NCBI GenBank assembly: GCA_011317545.1
Contig: WUJK01000004.1
Span: 1,612,001-1,676,000 of the forward strand
From: Coniella vitis
Taxonomy: Eukaryota > Ascomycota > Sordariomycetes > Diaporthales > Schizoparmaceae
Length of the DNA stretch: 64,000 nt
Direction: 5' to 3'
Positions 34,155 to 46,248 of the stretch are shown piece by piece. Each line of letters starts with the position of its first letter. Position 1 is the first letter of the stretch. The translations under genes were made by a program, and so were the position numbers. Under the pieces are notes generated by a model, which was not told where the DNA came from, did no database searches, and worked only from the letters and a program-made list of their open reading frames with translations.

Positions 34155-36030
34155 TTATGCATCAGCATAGCAATTGTGAGCGGGATCATACAACATGTAC
34201 AGACACATGGCAGCGCCAGTGGTACCATTCCCTGGACAGGTCGAGCCGATGATACAGGCATAGTTGGTCGGACAGTCAGCGTCTGAATTGCAGGCCCAAC
34301 CATTGTCGCAGGAAATGCAGTCATTGCAGTAGTTTATGCCGCTCACATCGCGCATGCATGCCGAGGCCGTTTTGTTGGCGAGGCAGCCGTTGTATGGCTG
34401 CTGGGTGCCGCTAGAGACTGCTTTGATGTCGTAGGGGGCTAGACCCGCGGGGCACTGTGAGGCGTGTGGAGAGTCCATACGTTAGCTGATTTCTCTGATT
34501 GAGAGAGTAAGGGATGGGAAAGGCAAACGTGTGAAAGACGTCAATCTTGAATAAAATTTAAGATTGGGGGGAGAGCAAGGCACGGAAACAAGAGCTTTGC
34601 ATGAGGTCTGACTCACGTAGGGCCACTTCCCAGTTGGGGTAGGGCTATAGGAAGTTGACGTGGTGCTTGTTGTTGTTCTTGTTGTTGTTGTGGTTGTTGA
34701 AGACTGGCAAGCGCCGCCTCTGGCATAGAAAGTGTTGGGGCTGGCTGGGACGGGATTCATGGATGATACGGGGTAATTGTACAGAATGCAGAAGGGTGCA
34801 GCAGGATTGACTGCGAAAGAGAGGCAGTTTGCATTTGCGTTACACAGGGTATTGCAAGAAGCGTAGTTGGCTAAGGAGGGATCGGAATAGTAGCCAATGT
34901 TTGACCCGAGGTCATAACCGTTGAGACCGCAGCTCGGAACTGCTGGCGCCGAAGTTGTCGTGGTTCCGACCGTGGTAGAGGCTGTATATGCAAATCAGCA
35001 ATATTCTTCTTCTTCTGGATCTATTGATATCACCGCGGTTTAGTGAAAGTGTTGGGAAATCAAATGGGGAATGGGCGCAGCGATTCCAATAACTTTGAAA
35101 GCAGATGTAAAGACAAGAATTTATATAGCCTTTGTCTGGACGGAAGACATACTGCCATCTCGGTAAAGGAGGCCAAGCGGCATTCTGGGCTGGAATCATG
35201 GTTTACTTACCCGTTGTAGTCGTGGTTTCGCTGGTGGTGGTGGTGGTGGTGGTGGTGGTGGTGGTTTCAGGTGCTGTAGTTGTGGTAAGTGAGGACGTGG
35301 CTGCGGCTGCGCTCAAACTGGATTCTACAGCTGCGAGGACAACAGTCTTGTAGATGATGTTGACGCCTTCAGAAGCCGCCACCAGACTCGTAATGACCGA
35401 GTATTTGGTGCAGGTACCCGTGACACTGTCCCACGCTATGCCGACGCAAAGGATATCATCTGAGCACGATGTGACACAATCGGCATATGACACTGCCGTT
35501 CGCTTCTTCAGAACCTCTAGAATGACACTCCCGGCCCCTGCGCCCTGGTCGCAAAAGATGGCGTAGCCGTACCCCTCCAGGCCTGTTCCTGTCTGGCCAT
35601 TATTACAGCCTGGGAAGACTGAGGGCAGTGGCGTCCCCGCTGCCGCGGAGGAGGAGGCGGCTGCTGCATTCCCAGCGTTACCAGCAGTAACATATATTGT
35701 CTGTGTGGGGCTGACTGCGGAAACGTTGTATTGCAAACTGGTGACCTGCCCGACGGTCAGCGTGATTGCGCTACACACCTGGCCCGCGGACAGGGACGTC
35801 GGTAGGGCCATCAACAGGGACGTCGGCATGTCGAACAGGGATGTCGGGAGGGAGATAGGCAGGGCCGTCGGCAGTGCGAACAGGGACGCTTGCAGGGACG
35901 CTTGCAGCGAGATGGGCGCAGACGTTTGCAGCGAAATGGGCAGCGACGTCGGGAGGGAGAATTGTGCTTGGGATTGGGCCTGCGCTCCAGAGGCACAGCA
36001 GGCCCATAGGGCAAGAATAAACGGCTTCAT
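34155..36030 (-). CDS. Secreted PAN/Apple-like protein with LPTSL repeats
   Basis: Three exons: 36030-35211, 34981-34617 and 34454-34155 (494 aa), introns 229 and 162 bp. A signal peptide (MKPFILALWACCASGAQAQ) is followed by about eight degenerate pentapeptide-type repeats of LPTSL/LQASL/LPISL between residues 25 and 90. Next come a PAN/Apple-like Cys module (YADCVTSCSDDILCVGIAW), a Thr/Ser-rich linker with a long poly-Thr run, a second similar module (ASCNTLCNANANCLSFAV), another Thr-rich linker, and a Cys-rich C-terminus with CNDCISCDNGWACNSDADC. PAN-like modules bind carbohydrate or protein. The module assignment is by Cys spacing and the C..F/W-type core, not by search. No GPI signal is seen, so probably a secreted or wall-associated protein. 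Confidence 0.78.
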
Positions 36031-37936
36031 GGTGGGCAGGTGAGAAGCAGCAGTTCGTGAAAGACAAGGCTCTCCAATTCACAGGCAGTGAGTGGGCGAG
36101 AGTGGTGAGCTTGCTTCACTTATGTATTGCCGCCGAGTCGCCATCCAGCAACAGGCAATGTTGTTGTTATTCCTCGCCCAGGACCTCTGATACACCAGCT
36201 GAAGGCTGATTGTTTGTGTACTTTGGGTCGAAAGGAGAAGGTGGGCTTCCCAAAGGAATGTTGTCTCAAGGTCGCTGGCCAGGTGCCGCCATTCCAGCGT
36301 GCTCGCTTCCCGTCCGTGGGATCGTGATGGAGGCCGCATCCGCATGTGCAAGCATTTTCCGAGTGCCGTTAACCCGAAGTTAAAGAGAAAATCCACGTCT
36401 GGGCAGGGACAGCCCGAGATAACCAGGTGAAGCCTCGTTTCCGCAAAGCGAAAGAGATGTCGAGAGGGGCAAAAAGATACAACGAAGCAGATGGCAAGCC
36501 AAAAGACGCCTTCGAAACTGGTAGCGTCAAACATCCAACATATCTGGTGAGACATAAGCACACATCAACATTGCTTCCATACCAGTTGGCAAACGAGGCT
36601 CCTCAGAGATCATTGCTGCTTCCTTCTTCTTGCTCCAGTGCTCCACATCCGTCTTGATTCCTGAGTGATGACAGCAGATCCAAAGCCCAAAGGGCAAGGA
36701 AAGATCTATCACATAGTATGTCAAGATAAGAGAATCGGTTAAGAGGCTGGACCTGCCTTGCAATTAGATCCAAGTGCCTGGCGTGCTAGGTCCAGATACT
36801 GTGCTTGATTTCAACTGCCGCTCTCGCGAATGTAAACACGGCCGGAGTGCGGTCAGTGTACTGTCATGAGCCTTTATCACATGATAAGCGCTGGAAGAAC
36901 ACCATACCTAAGCCTACATATTCAATTCAAAGGAAAGGCTTTCGAACCAGCGACCTAATCACATAGTCAGATGTCAGTAATTTTAAGAATTTCCAAGACT
37001 TTGGTTTGACGCCGTTGTTCAAACGACTTGAGCCTCTGATAGGTTGGACTTAGCATCGGTAGTACCATCATTTTCATTTCCGTCTGCCCCATGAGGAAAG
37101 GCCCCCCAACTTGACTCTTTATATCATATCTGAAACCTCTGGTGCACAGCCTCCTGGACGAGAGTATTGCCAAATAACAGGATACATTTGGGAATAATTG
37201 GTATGCTTTCCAATAACATCAAGACGACGAAATGAAACAGCTGACAAGCAGAAGCAGCTCCCGGTAGAAGCGGTACTTGACTGCTGGGCCCTCTTCTTTG
37301 CTTGTGACATCTTCAGACGACGTTCCTCTCCTGCCTCCGTATCACCATGTGTGTACGATGATCTTGCAGCATTTGAAGCTTGATATAATGCATAGCGTTG
37401 TTGAAGCAGCAATGTAGATCCTAACAGGCAGTAGTTTTGAGCCAAGCCAAGGCACAAATGCACAGCTTCACTATACGAGGAAAGCATAACATCATCAGTG
37501 CCTTCCCAATGATGCCGCACAATAGCCCCCTGCACCAAGCTCTGACCAGAGACTCTAGCTTCCAAGCTGCCTGTGATTCCCGGTCAGTTCTGAGGTCGTC
37601 TTTCTACATTCTCTCAACAGCCATCCATGAAGACCCAGGCTCTCCTCATGTGGCTCTAGCCAGAAGCCAGTCGCCTGTATACACCAGATTCGACGAATCT
37701 CACTTACTGCGAACCAAAAGACGCTATACTCAGATTCGCCCATACAGACCGCGTTCCAAGCTACAACTCAGGCTTTACCAAGAATCTAGTCACTCTTATC
37801 CTTGAAGAGGGTAGGTATTTGCTGCATGGATCACTCGTCTCTAGGACATTCTTCATGCTACAAGATCATTATCAGGTCCACTACTAACTTTGAACAGACT
37901 CTTGACCAGGTCCACAGCGCATCCAGGCGATACATC
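36031..37936. other. 1.9-kb divergent intergenic region
   Basis: Promoters of the PAN-like gene and of the glycosylase. No gene supported. A TTCGAACC sequence near 36939 first suggested a tRNA, but no cloverleaf forms. Confidence 0.4.
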
Positions 37937-39580
37937 ATGGCTCTTCCGCAGGCAGCATCGTCGCCGAAGGATAGCACTCCACCCCTGAATATTGGCTTGG
38001 AGGTCCCTGACGGGTATATGCTATTGCCCCACGGCATGGGCTTAGTTCCTGCGGCCAGCAGCGAACAGGCCGGAACAAACGCTACAACAGAAAAGAGTGC
38101 GCATGAAGACACCCAGTTGCCATTCCCAAACGCCGTACCACCTAACACCATTCTCAACTTGCCGAGGAAGCGCATGCCCTTGAAAGAGCAAAGCCCATAC
38201 CAGAGAAAGTCCAAAGTCTTCTGGGGAGAGACACCTTGGCCAGAGCAGGCCGCTCCATCGGCTGAACAGTGCCAGCACGTCTATGACATCCTTCGCACAC
38301 AACATGCCGACGGCCATTTACGATTCGAGAGACCCCAGAAAATCCCTCCGCCTTCTCTTGAGGTAGCTGGGTGCGGCGAGACGCAGCTACTTCTGGATGG
38401 GCTTTGTCGAACCGTGCTGAGCGGTGCTACCTCTATGAAGAATGCGGACAAAGCCATCCGGGACCTCGTCAACTTTTACGGAACGACGACCAAGTCAACG
38501 GAAGTTGATGGCCAAACTATCACTCCGGTCACAAATTGCATTGACTGGAACAAGGTTCGTCTTGGGGGGTCAGAGCAGCTCAAGACCATCATACGCTCTG
38601 GCGGGCTTCAGGAGATTGGAAGCAAGGCCATCATGAACATACTGGAGACTACGCACCACACCAACTCTGTACGATCCGCGGCATTCAAACAAGAGGTAGC
38701 CACGGGGATACCAGCCAACATAGCAGGCTCGGACACCTTGACACAAGCTCAGAAAAACATGGAGATATGGATGTTTGATAATGATATCGTTTCCCTGGAG
38801 CATCTGAGGGCACTGTCGATAGAGACTGCCATGAACGAGCTTGTGCAGTTTAGAGGGGTTGGTGTCAAGACGGCCGCATGCGTCATCTTATTCTGTCTTC
38901 AAGAGCCTTGTTTTGCGGTTGATACCCACTGCTTTCGTTTGGCGCAATGGCTTGGATGGCTGCCCCGTGATATCCAAGAAAGCAGTGGAAGGGAAAAGGC
39001 CTTTGCACACTTGGACCTTCGCATCCCTGACCATCTCAAATACGGACTCCATCAGCTTTTTATCGAACATGGTCAAACCTGTCATCGATGCAAAGCCATT
39101 ACAAGACCAGGCAACAAGGATTGGGAGGCTTCTATTTGCTCCTTGGAACACCTACTCAACCGTAATAAACCTATGAAGAAAGACTCCAAGTTTGTCCCAA
39201 ACAAGACCGTAGGCATTGATCAGCCAAAAAGTACGGAAAAGGTCTTGGAAGCTCCCAATGAAGCTTCTACTGGTGTTGAAGAAGTTCTCTTGAATCCGGA
39301 AATGAGGAAAGATGAGCAAACAGCCACCAAAAGCCCTGCTACTAAAACAACACAGAAACCTACCCACAAGCCAGAGAGTCGCAAACGAAAAGCACAGAAT
39401 TCAAATCAGCTCCCCGCCTTGAAGCGGTTTCTCAGGACTTCCAAGAGGATTCAAGATCAGGAAAAGGCTGCCCCACTACAACACAATCAAGTTGAAAAGC
39501 CGAAGCCCGAAAGCCCAAGCATAAATACATCGCCGCCAAGAACGCGAGCTAGAACCCGGAAGGAGGCCTTGCCCGAATAA
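37937..39580 (+). CDS. HhH-GPD family DNA glycosylase (endonuclease III-like), no obvious Fe-S cluster
   Basis: Base-excision repair enzyme of the helix-hairpin-helix GPD superfamily. Intronless, 547 aa from the ATG at 37937; an upstream in-frame ATG at 37802 would add 45 residues unlike the family. The catalytic core spans about residues 200-390. The hairpin is VQFRGVGVKTAACVILF with catalytic-type Lys311, and the GPD aspartate is Asp329 in FAVDTHCFRLAQWLGW. The Lys-to-Asp spacing of 18 equals that of endonuclease III (K120/D138), so a bifunctional glycosylase/AP lyase is expected. The four-cysteine Fe-S loop is not evident: only CHRC and one later Cys follow. The C-terminal 150 residues are basic and disordered (KRKAQN, KRFLRTSKR), probably nuclear targeting or DNA contact. 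The target base cannot be told. Confidence 0.88.
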   Translation: MALPQAASSPKDSTPPLNIGLEVPDGYMLLPHGMGLVPAASSEQAGTNATTEKSAHEDTQLPFPNAVPPNTILNLPRKRMPLKEQSPYQRKSKVFWGETPWPEQAAPSAEQCQHVYDILRTQHADGHLRFERPQKIPPPSLEVAGCGETQLLLDGLCRTVLSGATSMKNADKAIRDLVNFYGTTTKSTEVDGQTITPVTNCIDWNKVRLGGSEQLKTIIRSGGLQEIGSKAIMNILETTHHTNSVRSAAFKQEVATGIPANIAGSDTLTQAQKNMEIWMFDNDIVSLEHLRALSIETAMNELVQFRGVGVKTAACVILFCLQEPCFAVDTHCFRLAQWLGWLPRDIQESSGREKAFAHLDLRIPDHLKYGLHQLFIEHGQTCHRCKAITRPGNKDWEASICSLEHLLNRNKPMKKDSKFVPNKTVGIDQPKSTEKVLEAPNEASTGVEEVLLNPEMRKDEQTATKSPATKTTQKPTHKPESRKRKAQNSNQLPALKRFLRTSKRIQDQEKAAPLQHNQVEKPKPESPSINTSPPRTRARTRKEALPE

Positions 39581-41502
39581 GGCGGCAGTCTTTAACATGG
39601 CGGCCAACGCGACTGGAGAAGGTATTTGGGTTTAGCGCAATAATGGGATATATCCGTTTGGGAACTGTGAGCAAGAGCCGGATCATTCCGGCTGCCGACA
39701 GAACCAGATACTATGAGCGAGAATGACGGGCAAGATATTTCGAAGGCGACTGGAGTAGTGATTGGTAGATCTAAAGTAATTTGGAACTTCACCCAATACA
39801 ACGAGCTAGTACATGGTCCTATGTCTTCATGGTATGAGCCTCCCGCCAAGATGCTAGCTGTAGGTTTATGAGGTGCATGGACTTCTTAGCTTATGGCAGT
39901 CCTTATGAGACGATGGAAATTGGATTTAGCTTATCCTGTTTACCTTCCTGAACACGACTGCAACAGTTTGTCAAGAAGTGCTGGGGAAGTTAACTAATAC
40001 TAGAGTGGCGTTACTAGGATTTGGGAACCAGAGCTAGGTTTCGTTCAGCTTTTCCTCCACGATCCGCTCCACCACCCGCTGGTATCTACAGACATGGAGC
40101 AGATACATAGTAGTCTGTCCACCATGTTAAGGTAGGCGAGGTCCGTTATAGTGCTAAGCCTTGAGATCGTCATTCGTAGTGCCGCCACTCATCTACGTCG
40201 ACCATGAAAGCCAATGAATGGTAAGCAAGTAATTCTCATTCCACGCGCACGAATGATTAACACAAGAACATCATGACCTCCCCCCTTTTCCATAATTCCC
40301 CTCGAGAAAATACTCAAGTGCCACAGACTCACAAAGTAGATGTGTGGTAAGTAGCGTCTGTCTGCCTATTCTTCTTATATTCCATCCATACAACAACATC
40401 TGCATAAAGCAACAAGCAGCAGCAGGGGGGGGGGGCAAGATATCTATCTATTTACTCGCCATCGATTTATACACATGGGTTATATATTAGTATCATGATG
40501 AATGCAATTATAATGCGTGCTAGTGAACCTTATTTGAAGGACGACGAAAACAGTGATAGCTGCGTGTATGTAAACACTACTCTCGCACGCTCGCACGCAC
40601 GCACGCACGCACGCAACCACACAAAGACGTGCCGGTTGGTCACCTTGAGCGTGGTACCTGCTAATGCCATTGCAGAACTGTAGACCCCTTTCCCATCCAC
40701 AAGCTATAGCCACCTTTGCCTTTGACAAGGCTACACCACACTGCTCATGAAGGAATGGTTTCTCAAACACCATCCCCTCAGGGTACCATGGAACAGTCCA
40801 TGCACATGCCGGCTCGTTTTGCAGATTGCTTGCACACAGACACTTTCCATTTCACACGGTCTCACTTCCAAGGTCTCCCTTAAGGATACAACAATATGCA
40901 GATTTCTTTTGCTGTCTTGAGTCATGCACCATTCCATTTCTACGTTTTCCTTCCGTCTCTTCCACCTGCCTCTGTTGTTGATGGAAAGGAGAGCAAGGAT
41001 GCCTAAAACAGACCATCCATCCTTCTCATGCTTTCTGAGCCGCCCCCATTGTACTCCAATAAACGCCCTTCGAGGCACAGAATAAAAAAAAAGAACATTA
41101 ATGAACAAGAGCCTCCCATTTAAAACCAACCCACCAACCAACCAGGAATCAAGCAGAGAATGGAAATATAAAAATCAAAGAAGTGTTGTGCAAAGCATTG
41201 AGAAGTGCACGGGAGCCATAAGCGCCAACTCTTCAACCATGAATCTCTCTTGCTTATGCCTGCTGCAGGATGAATGGATGATGGTTGACGGTCCATAAGG
41301 ATGGATTGATGAATCGATGCAATCTCAAGTTCTTGGATATCGACAAATCGCAAAAGGGGTATCAAGAGCATTGCCCTTGCAGTGCTATGTATCGTACAAT
41401 ACAGTGTGCCGAGATTGTATCGACACGTCGAGGAGAGACAACGCAAATATGTACAGATGTTATTCACACAAGCTGCTGCATATGCCTATATGCTGGGAAA
41501 AT
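39581..41502. other. 1.9-kb convergent intergenic region with simple repeats
   Basis: No gene supported. It has a GCAC tetranucleotide repeat at about 40584-40614, an 11-nt G-run at 40425-40435 and TACATAGTA at 40104-40112. Confidence 0.5.
40584..40614. repeat. GCAC/CGCA tetranucleotide repeat
   Basis: About seven units of CGCA, with one CT interruption near the left end. Intergenic. Confidence 0.8.
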
Positions 41503-44500
41503 TTATTCCTGGTCATGGTGCTTGCTCTTCGCCGATATTATGGATAGCCCTCGTAATCGTGCTTTGTGTATTATATTTCCAGACATGCGGTGGGCCGAGT
41601 GTGATGATTCGACACGACTCAGTCTTGCGGCTGACGTAAAGTCATTGCTTGCCTCGAAACTCGGGCGAACGCGGTCCATCGATGCGCGTAGTCTGTCGTA
41701 TGAAGGTCGAGCACGATCGATTGAAGCGCGCACTGGATACGGTTCCGGCGTTTCGGTTGATGTTGCACGGACTGCAGTGTCAGCCTCGTGTCCAGTATAG
41801 TTCGTACCATCGCTGTTGTTTTGTGCCCGTGTGTTGTGTGTTGCGACAGATGGCGGATAAATGGGTCGCAGATCTTCGTCGACGCTATCATATTTGATAT
41901 GCTTCGACTTCTTCGACGAGTGGCTTGAATCAGCAGACGAGGACTGGATCGCTGCCTCAGACTTTTCAGGCTTGAGGACCTTGTCGAAGTGACCTAGCGT
42001 GATCTGCTCTCGCACAATATCCACATCATAGGGGAAGTAGACCTTTTGCAGTGCCTTGCAAACAAAGCGGGGGAATATGCAAACAACCGGAGTAATGAAG
42101 AAGCATGCCCAGAAGGTAGCTTGACCATAGACCTGCGGGGCAGCCTGATAGAAAGTGGCGGAAGAGGTGAATGCAGTGTAAACACCGGTCCAAAAGAAAA
42201 TGAACAAGTCACTCAAAATGACGACTAAGAGCATCACCCAGTCCCATCGATAGGTATTGATCAGGATGTAGAGGTTAATGGTAATGACAGCTGGGTGAGC
42301 AATGTAACAACCAAGGCGGTATCTCTCGGTCACGTCCAGACCGTTGAAGCTGACAAAAGGAGTATGCGCGACTGTCAAGTAGGGAATGAAAAAGACCATG
42401 ACGGACTGGTAGATACCATCTGCCATGTAGAGCCTAATGGGGAAGTTAATCGACTGTAGCTTAAGAAAAGGAGGCGATGAATGAAAAACTTACCAAAACT
42501 TTTTCTGTGTCCACTCCAACCGCTCAATGCCACGGCGGTATAGTTGTGGGACAGCAAGTGCGACAGTATCGGAGACGTCTTGGTCGAGCACACCCATGAG
42601 AATAACAGGAACCGAGGTGAAGAAGAGATTGAACATGATGATGTAGGAATATTCGAAGATGTAGGTAATGTCGAAGTTGCAAAAGACTTGGTACCAGAAG
42701 ATAGAGAAGGTCCAGATCATGTTCTTGTAGAAGAAGTTGCTGATAGTCTCAGCCAACCGCCTGTACGACCATCGGCCGTGAACGAGCACGAGTCGCTGGA
42801 GGAATCGAAATTGACCAATGGCGTAGTCAGAGGACATAACTGCTTGTCTACCTTCTTCACCGGCAATACCAACGCCAACATCGGCTTCTTGGATCATGGC
42901 CACGTCGTTGGCGCCGTCGCCGATGGAAAGAGTCATGACGTCCAAGCCATTCTTGACCATAGAAACGACAGCTGCTTTTTGCGCCGGGCTCACACGGCAG
43001 CAAAGAACAGATTTGCAGTTCTTGCACAGAAGCAAAAACTTTTGCTTGATTCTTTCATCCAATACCCATCGGAGCGTGAAGCCATCAATAACCAGGGCGT
43101 GTGTGGGAGGCGGAGCTTTGTGTTCCTTGCGTGCAACTTTCAGATCCTCGTCGCTTCCAGAGATGCCGAAAGCTTGCAAGTGCTTGTCGAGTGAGGCTTC
43201 GATTTCTTGCATGTACTGATCTGGAGTGGTCTGTCCAGACTCGTCTTCAATAGCCTGCAGACGAATCATTTCCATCTCGTTGCTCAACAGATTGCAGGAA
43301 AACCCGATATTGATGGCAGTCTCAACCTTGTCACCTGTCAGAACCCAGAGCTTGATACCTCCCTCGGCCAACAAGGCAATGGTGTCAGGTACTCCTTCTT
43401 GAAGGCGATCTTCAATCGCAGTACCGCCAAGTAGAGTTAAGTCCTGTTCAATAATGTCGGCAACCTCTTCCAGCTTCTCCTCTCGGTTCTCGAGTGCGGT
43501 TGCGGCAAGCTGGTGTTCCTTATGCCAATCAATGTACTCTTGTTCGGTCAGATAACGCTTGGCAATGCATAGTGTCCGCAGTCCTTCCCTGGCAAAGAGT
43601 TCGAGATGATCCGCAGTCTCCCGGCGCAGCTCAGGCTGCTCTCCTCTCTTGAGCCGTGCATAAATGACACTATCGGCGCCTTTGCAGTAGAGAACGATTT
43701 GCCCATCGGGCAAACGTACAATTGCACTCATTCTCTTTCGGCTCGAATTGAACTCGATGGTGTTGAGGATCGGATAGTGGCGGTCTTCGCCCAGAACATT
43801 GACGTTGATTCCATCACCAGTGTGCCCAAGGACGGTAAAGCCCATGTCACGAGCAGTAGCGACCAGAGCAGCTTCGTCGGGGGATTGAGCCTTGAATATC
43901 ATCTTTGGCGGATCTCCAAGTTGCTTCTCTGCAATGACCGTATGACACAGTGCCAGTGCCAACATGAACTCTTCGTTCGCCTGCTTCTGCTCTTGCCCGT
44001 GTATTCCAGCGAGGTCATCAACAAAGTCAGGGGCAATGAATGTCATAGCGTCATCGTGCAGGAACGGATTGTCATGCAGTTCACGGAGGCCCTTGAGTGC
44101 CTTGGTCTTTGCAACCGCAATCTCACCTCGGATCCGGGCGCCTTCTTTCTCAACGTCGATACCAGCACGCTTTTGCATACCGGCCTGAGCTTCGGTGTAG
44201 GCTTCGCCATACGGCTGACCGTTGATTGTCGCTTTCTTGAATTCCATCACATTCTGAGTCAATGTACCGGTCTTGTCAGAGAAAATGTATTCAACCTGAC
44301 CCAAGTCGTCGGAGATGTTCCAAGTTTTCGGAACACAAGGCTGGTCGATGGGCTCGTAGTACATCTCCACGTCGCTATAGATGAAGACTGCTTGCAGCGT
44401 TCGAACAATTTCCAAGGAGATGTATAAGGAGATGGGGATCAAGTTCTGAAACACAATCAATGCTGCCCAAAAGGTAATGAAGCCGGTCATCGAAGGCGTT

Positions 44501-46248
44501 GATCCAATTGAACCGAAATCGAAGTAGTACAAAGACGCGTCCTGCTTTGCCCATGCGAATCCATTGTCGACTGCGGCCACAAAACACATGAAGAATAGGA
44601 TGACAAAGTTGCAAATGACGTTGAAGTTGAGTCCTCGTGCAATTCTTGGTCGTTTGCTGGGAGTGGCACCAGCGTTCATCATGATTTTGGTATCATGGCC
44701 GGTGAAAAGCACAATGCCCAGGACCCACTCGGTGTTCCGAACGTTGCAACCGCGAAGAAGGACGTTGTCGATGGTAATAGGCTCCATCATTTCGCGTGTC
44801 TCATGATTGACTTTCTGCTCCCACTTGATTGCACCGTTGTATTTGTAAAGATTGGCTTGTGGCGGTTCGCTGTCGACCATGAATTGTGCACGCTCGCAGT
44901 CTCGCGCGTGCTTTATAGAGCGACCACAGCGCAGCGCTTGGCGCACCTTCAAGTTTGTCTCGCCATCCAAGTTTTTCGTTTCAACATAGCAAGCACCGTC
45001 GGGGTCGGAAGTTGACAAGATAACGATATCGGCCGGAAGCTCGTCATCATCGTAGATACGCACAAAATCGCCGACCTGCAGGTTTTTCCAGGCATCCTTG
45101 TGAAAGCGGGCCTTTCCAGGAACATCCAACTCATGGTTGACCAGGTCACCTTGAATGGCTTCAAACTTAGCCTCGGCTTCTGGATCGCGAAAATCGAAAC
45201 TTGCTCGAGCTTGGGGCGCGTCCACATGGTTGTGTGTTTGCTGAGTGGGCAAAGGCGAGGCAACTGGAGTCATCTGGATGTCTTCAGCAGCAGCAACAGA
45301 GTGAATCGAGTCGCGTCTACCAGAAGTGGCGTGGGTGACTCGGGTCTCGATGGACATGCGAGGATCGTCATCGTAAATGCCAGCACTCCGGCGGCGGGCG
45401 GCTGGGTCGTCCTTCTTCCACAAGCGCTGGATAAAGTGGAAGATTGCCACAAAGAACTTTGTAGTTGCCTTCTTGATTTTCCTCCACGTTGACACATTGT
45501 CCTCGAGAACGTTGGGGTTGTTCCAGCCGTGTAGACGATGAACGGCGGCGTTGTTCAACTCAATGTCGAGAATTGTGCGACGATAATCTTCTACGGCATC
45601 CTTTATTGCGGTAATGACAACGATACATATCAAAGGCACTGCACTAAGGCCTGGGTTCGTGCCGCCGAATATGGGAAAGAACTAGTGACGGGTGAGTTGG
45701 TCGACGGACTAATTAAGCAGCTAGACGCGGTTTAACAACAGGTCAAGACTTACAACAATGATGACCAAGAACAAGAAGAAGATATTGGCAACGTTCTGAA
45801 ATTGGAACCACAGATTCTTGGGCACGAACGACAATGGGGTATATTTTGCGGTTCGGATCTTGTTTCGTGTGAATTGCTGTGCTGGGTTGCCATCCTCGTC
45901 GAGCAGGTCTTTGGGCAACGGCAAGTTGAAGTATAATTGGCGCGGGACCATATGGCCATGCTCATCGTCATTTGCATCGGCGGCCTGGTCCATTTCTGCT
46001 GGCGCCGCCTGAGACTGTAATGTTTCGCTACCTCCAGACTGCCTCTTCTTTTCAGAGGCCGTAGACTTCCTGTTTTGGCGGCCCTTTAACGACAGGCGTT
46101 TCAGGGCACTGCTCTTGACGGTCATCTTTCGAGTAGCCCATCTCGCGCGATTGGTCTTGTCCAGCTTTGCGGTTTCCGGGCTGCTGCTGCTGCTGCTGGT
46201 AGCGCCATCGCCCTTGCCATTGGAGTCTGTGGGAGTAGAGGGCGTCAT
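41503..46248 (-). CDS. P4-type phospholipid-translocating ATPase (flippase), Dnf1/DnfA type
   Basis: Moves phospholipids from the outer to the inner leaflet of plasma and endosomal membranes; DnfA-type flippases support polar hyphal growth. Three exons: 46248-45754, 45681-42494 and 42433-41503 (1537 aa). The N-terminal cytosolic tail is Ser/Lys-rich, followed by the hallmark NKIRTAKYTPLSFVPKNLW and TM1. The actuator motif is LDGETNLKVRQALR. The phosphorylation site is Asp634 in DKTGTLTQN. KGADSVIYARL (nucleotide domain) and GDGANDVAMIQEADVGVGI (hinge) follow, then six C-terminal spans. The insert between TM2 and the actuator domain (GWNNPNVLEDNVSTW and on) is the Dnf1/2-type extension, which favours Dnf over Drs2 or Neo1. 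Such flippases normally work with a Cdc50/Lem3 subunit, not encoded here. Confidence 0.95.

Noticed and set aside
36931..36970. TTCGAACC motif suggesting a minus-strand tRNA
   Set aside because: The T-arm cannot pair, and no A-box, anticodon arm or acceptor stem can be placed around it.
37802..37936. Upstream in-frame start for the glycosylase
   Set aside because: The 45 extra residues do not resemble the family, and the ATG at 37937 gives a cleaner N-terminus.
41285..44427. Plus-strand ORFs of 171-273 codons opposite the flippase gene
   Set aside because: Mirror-frame shadows of the P4-ATPase; all flippase motifs lie on the minus strand.
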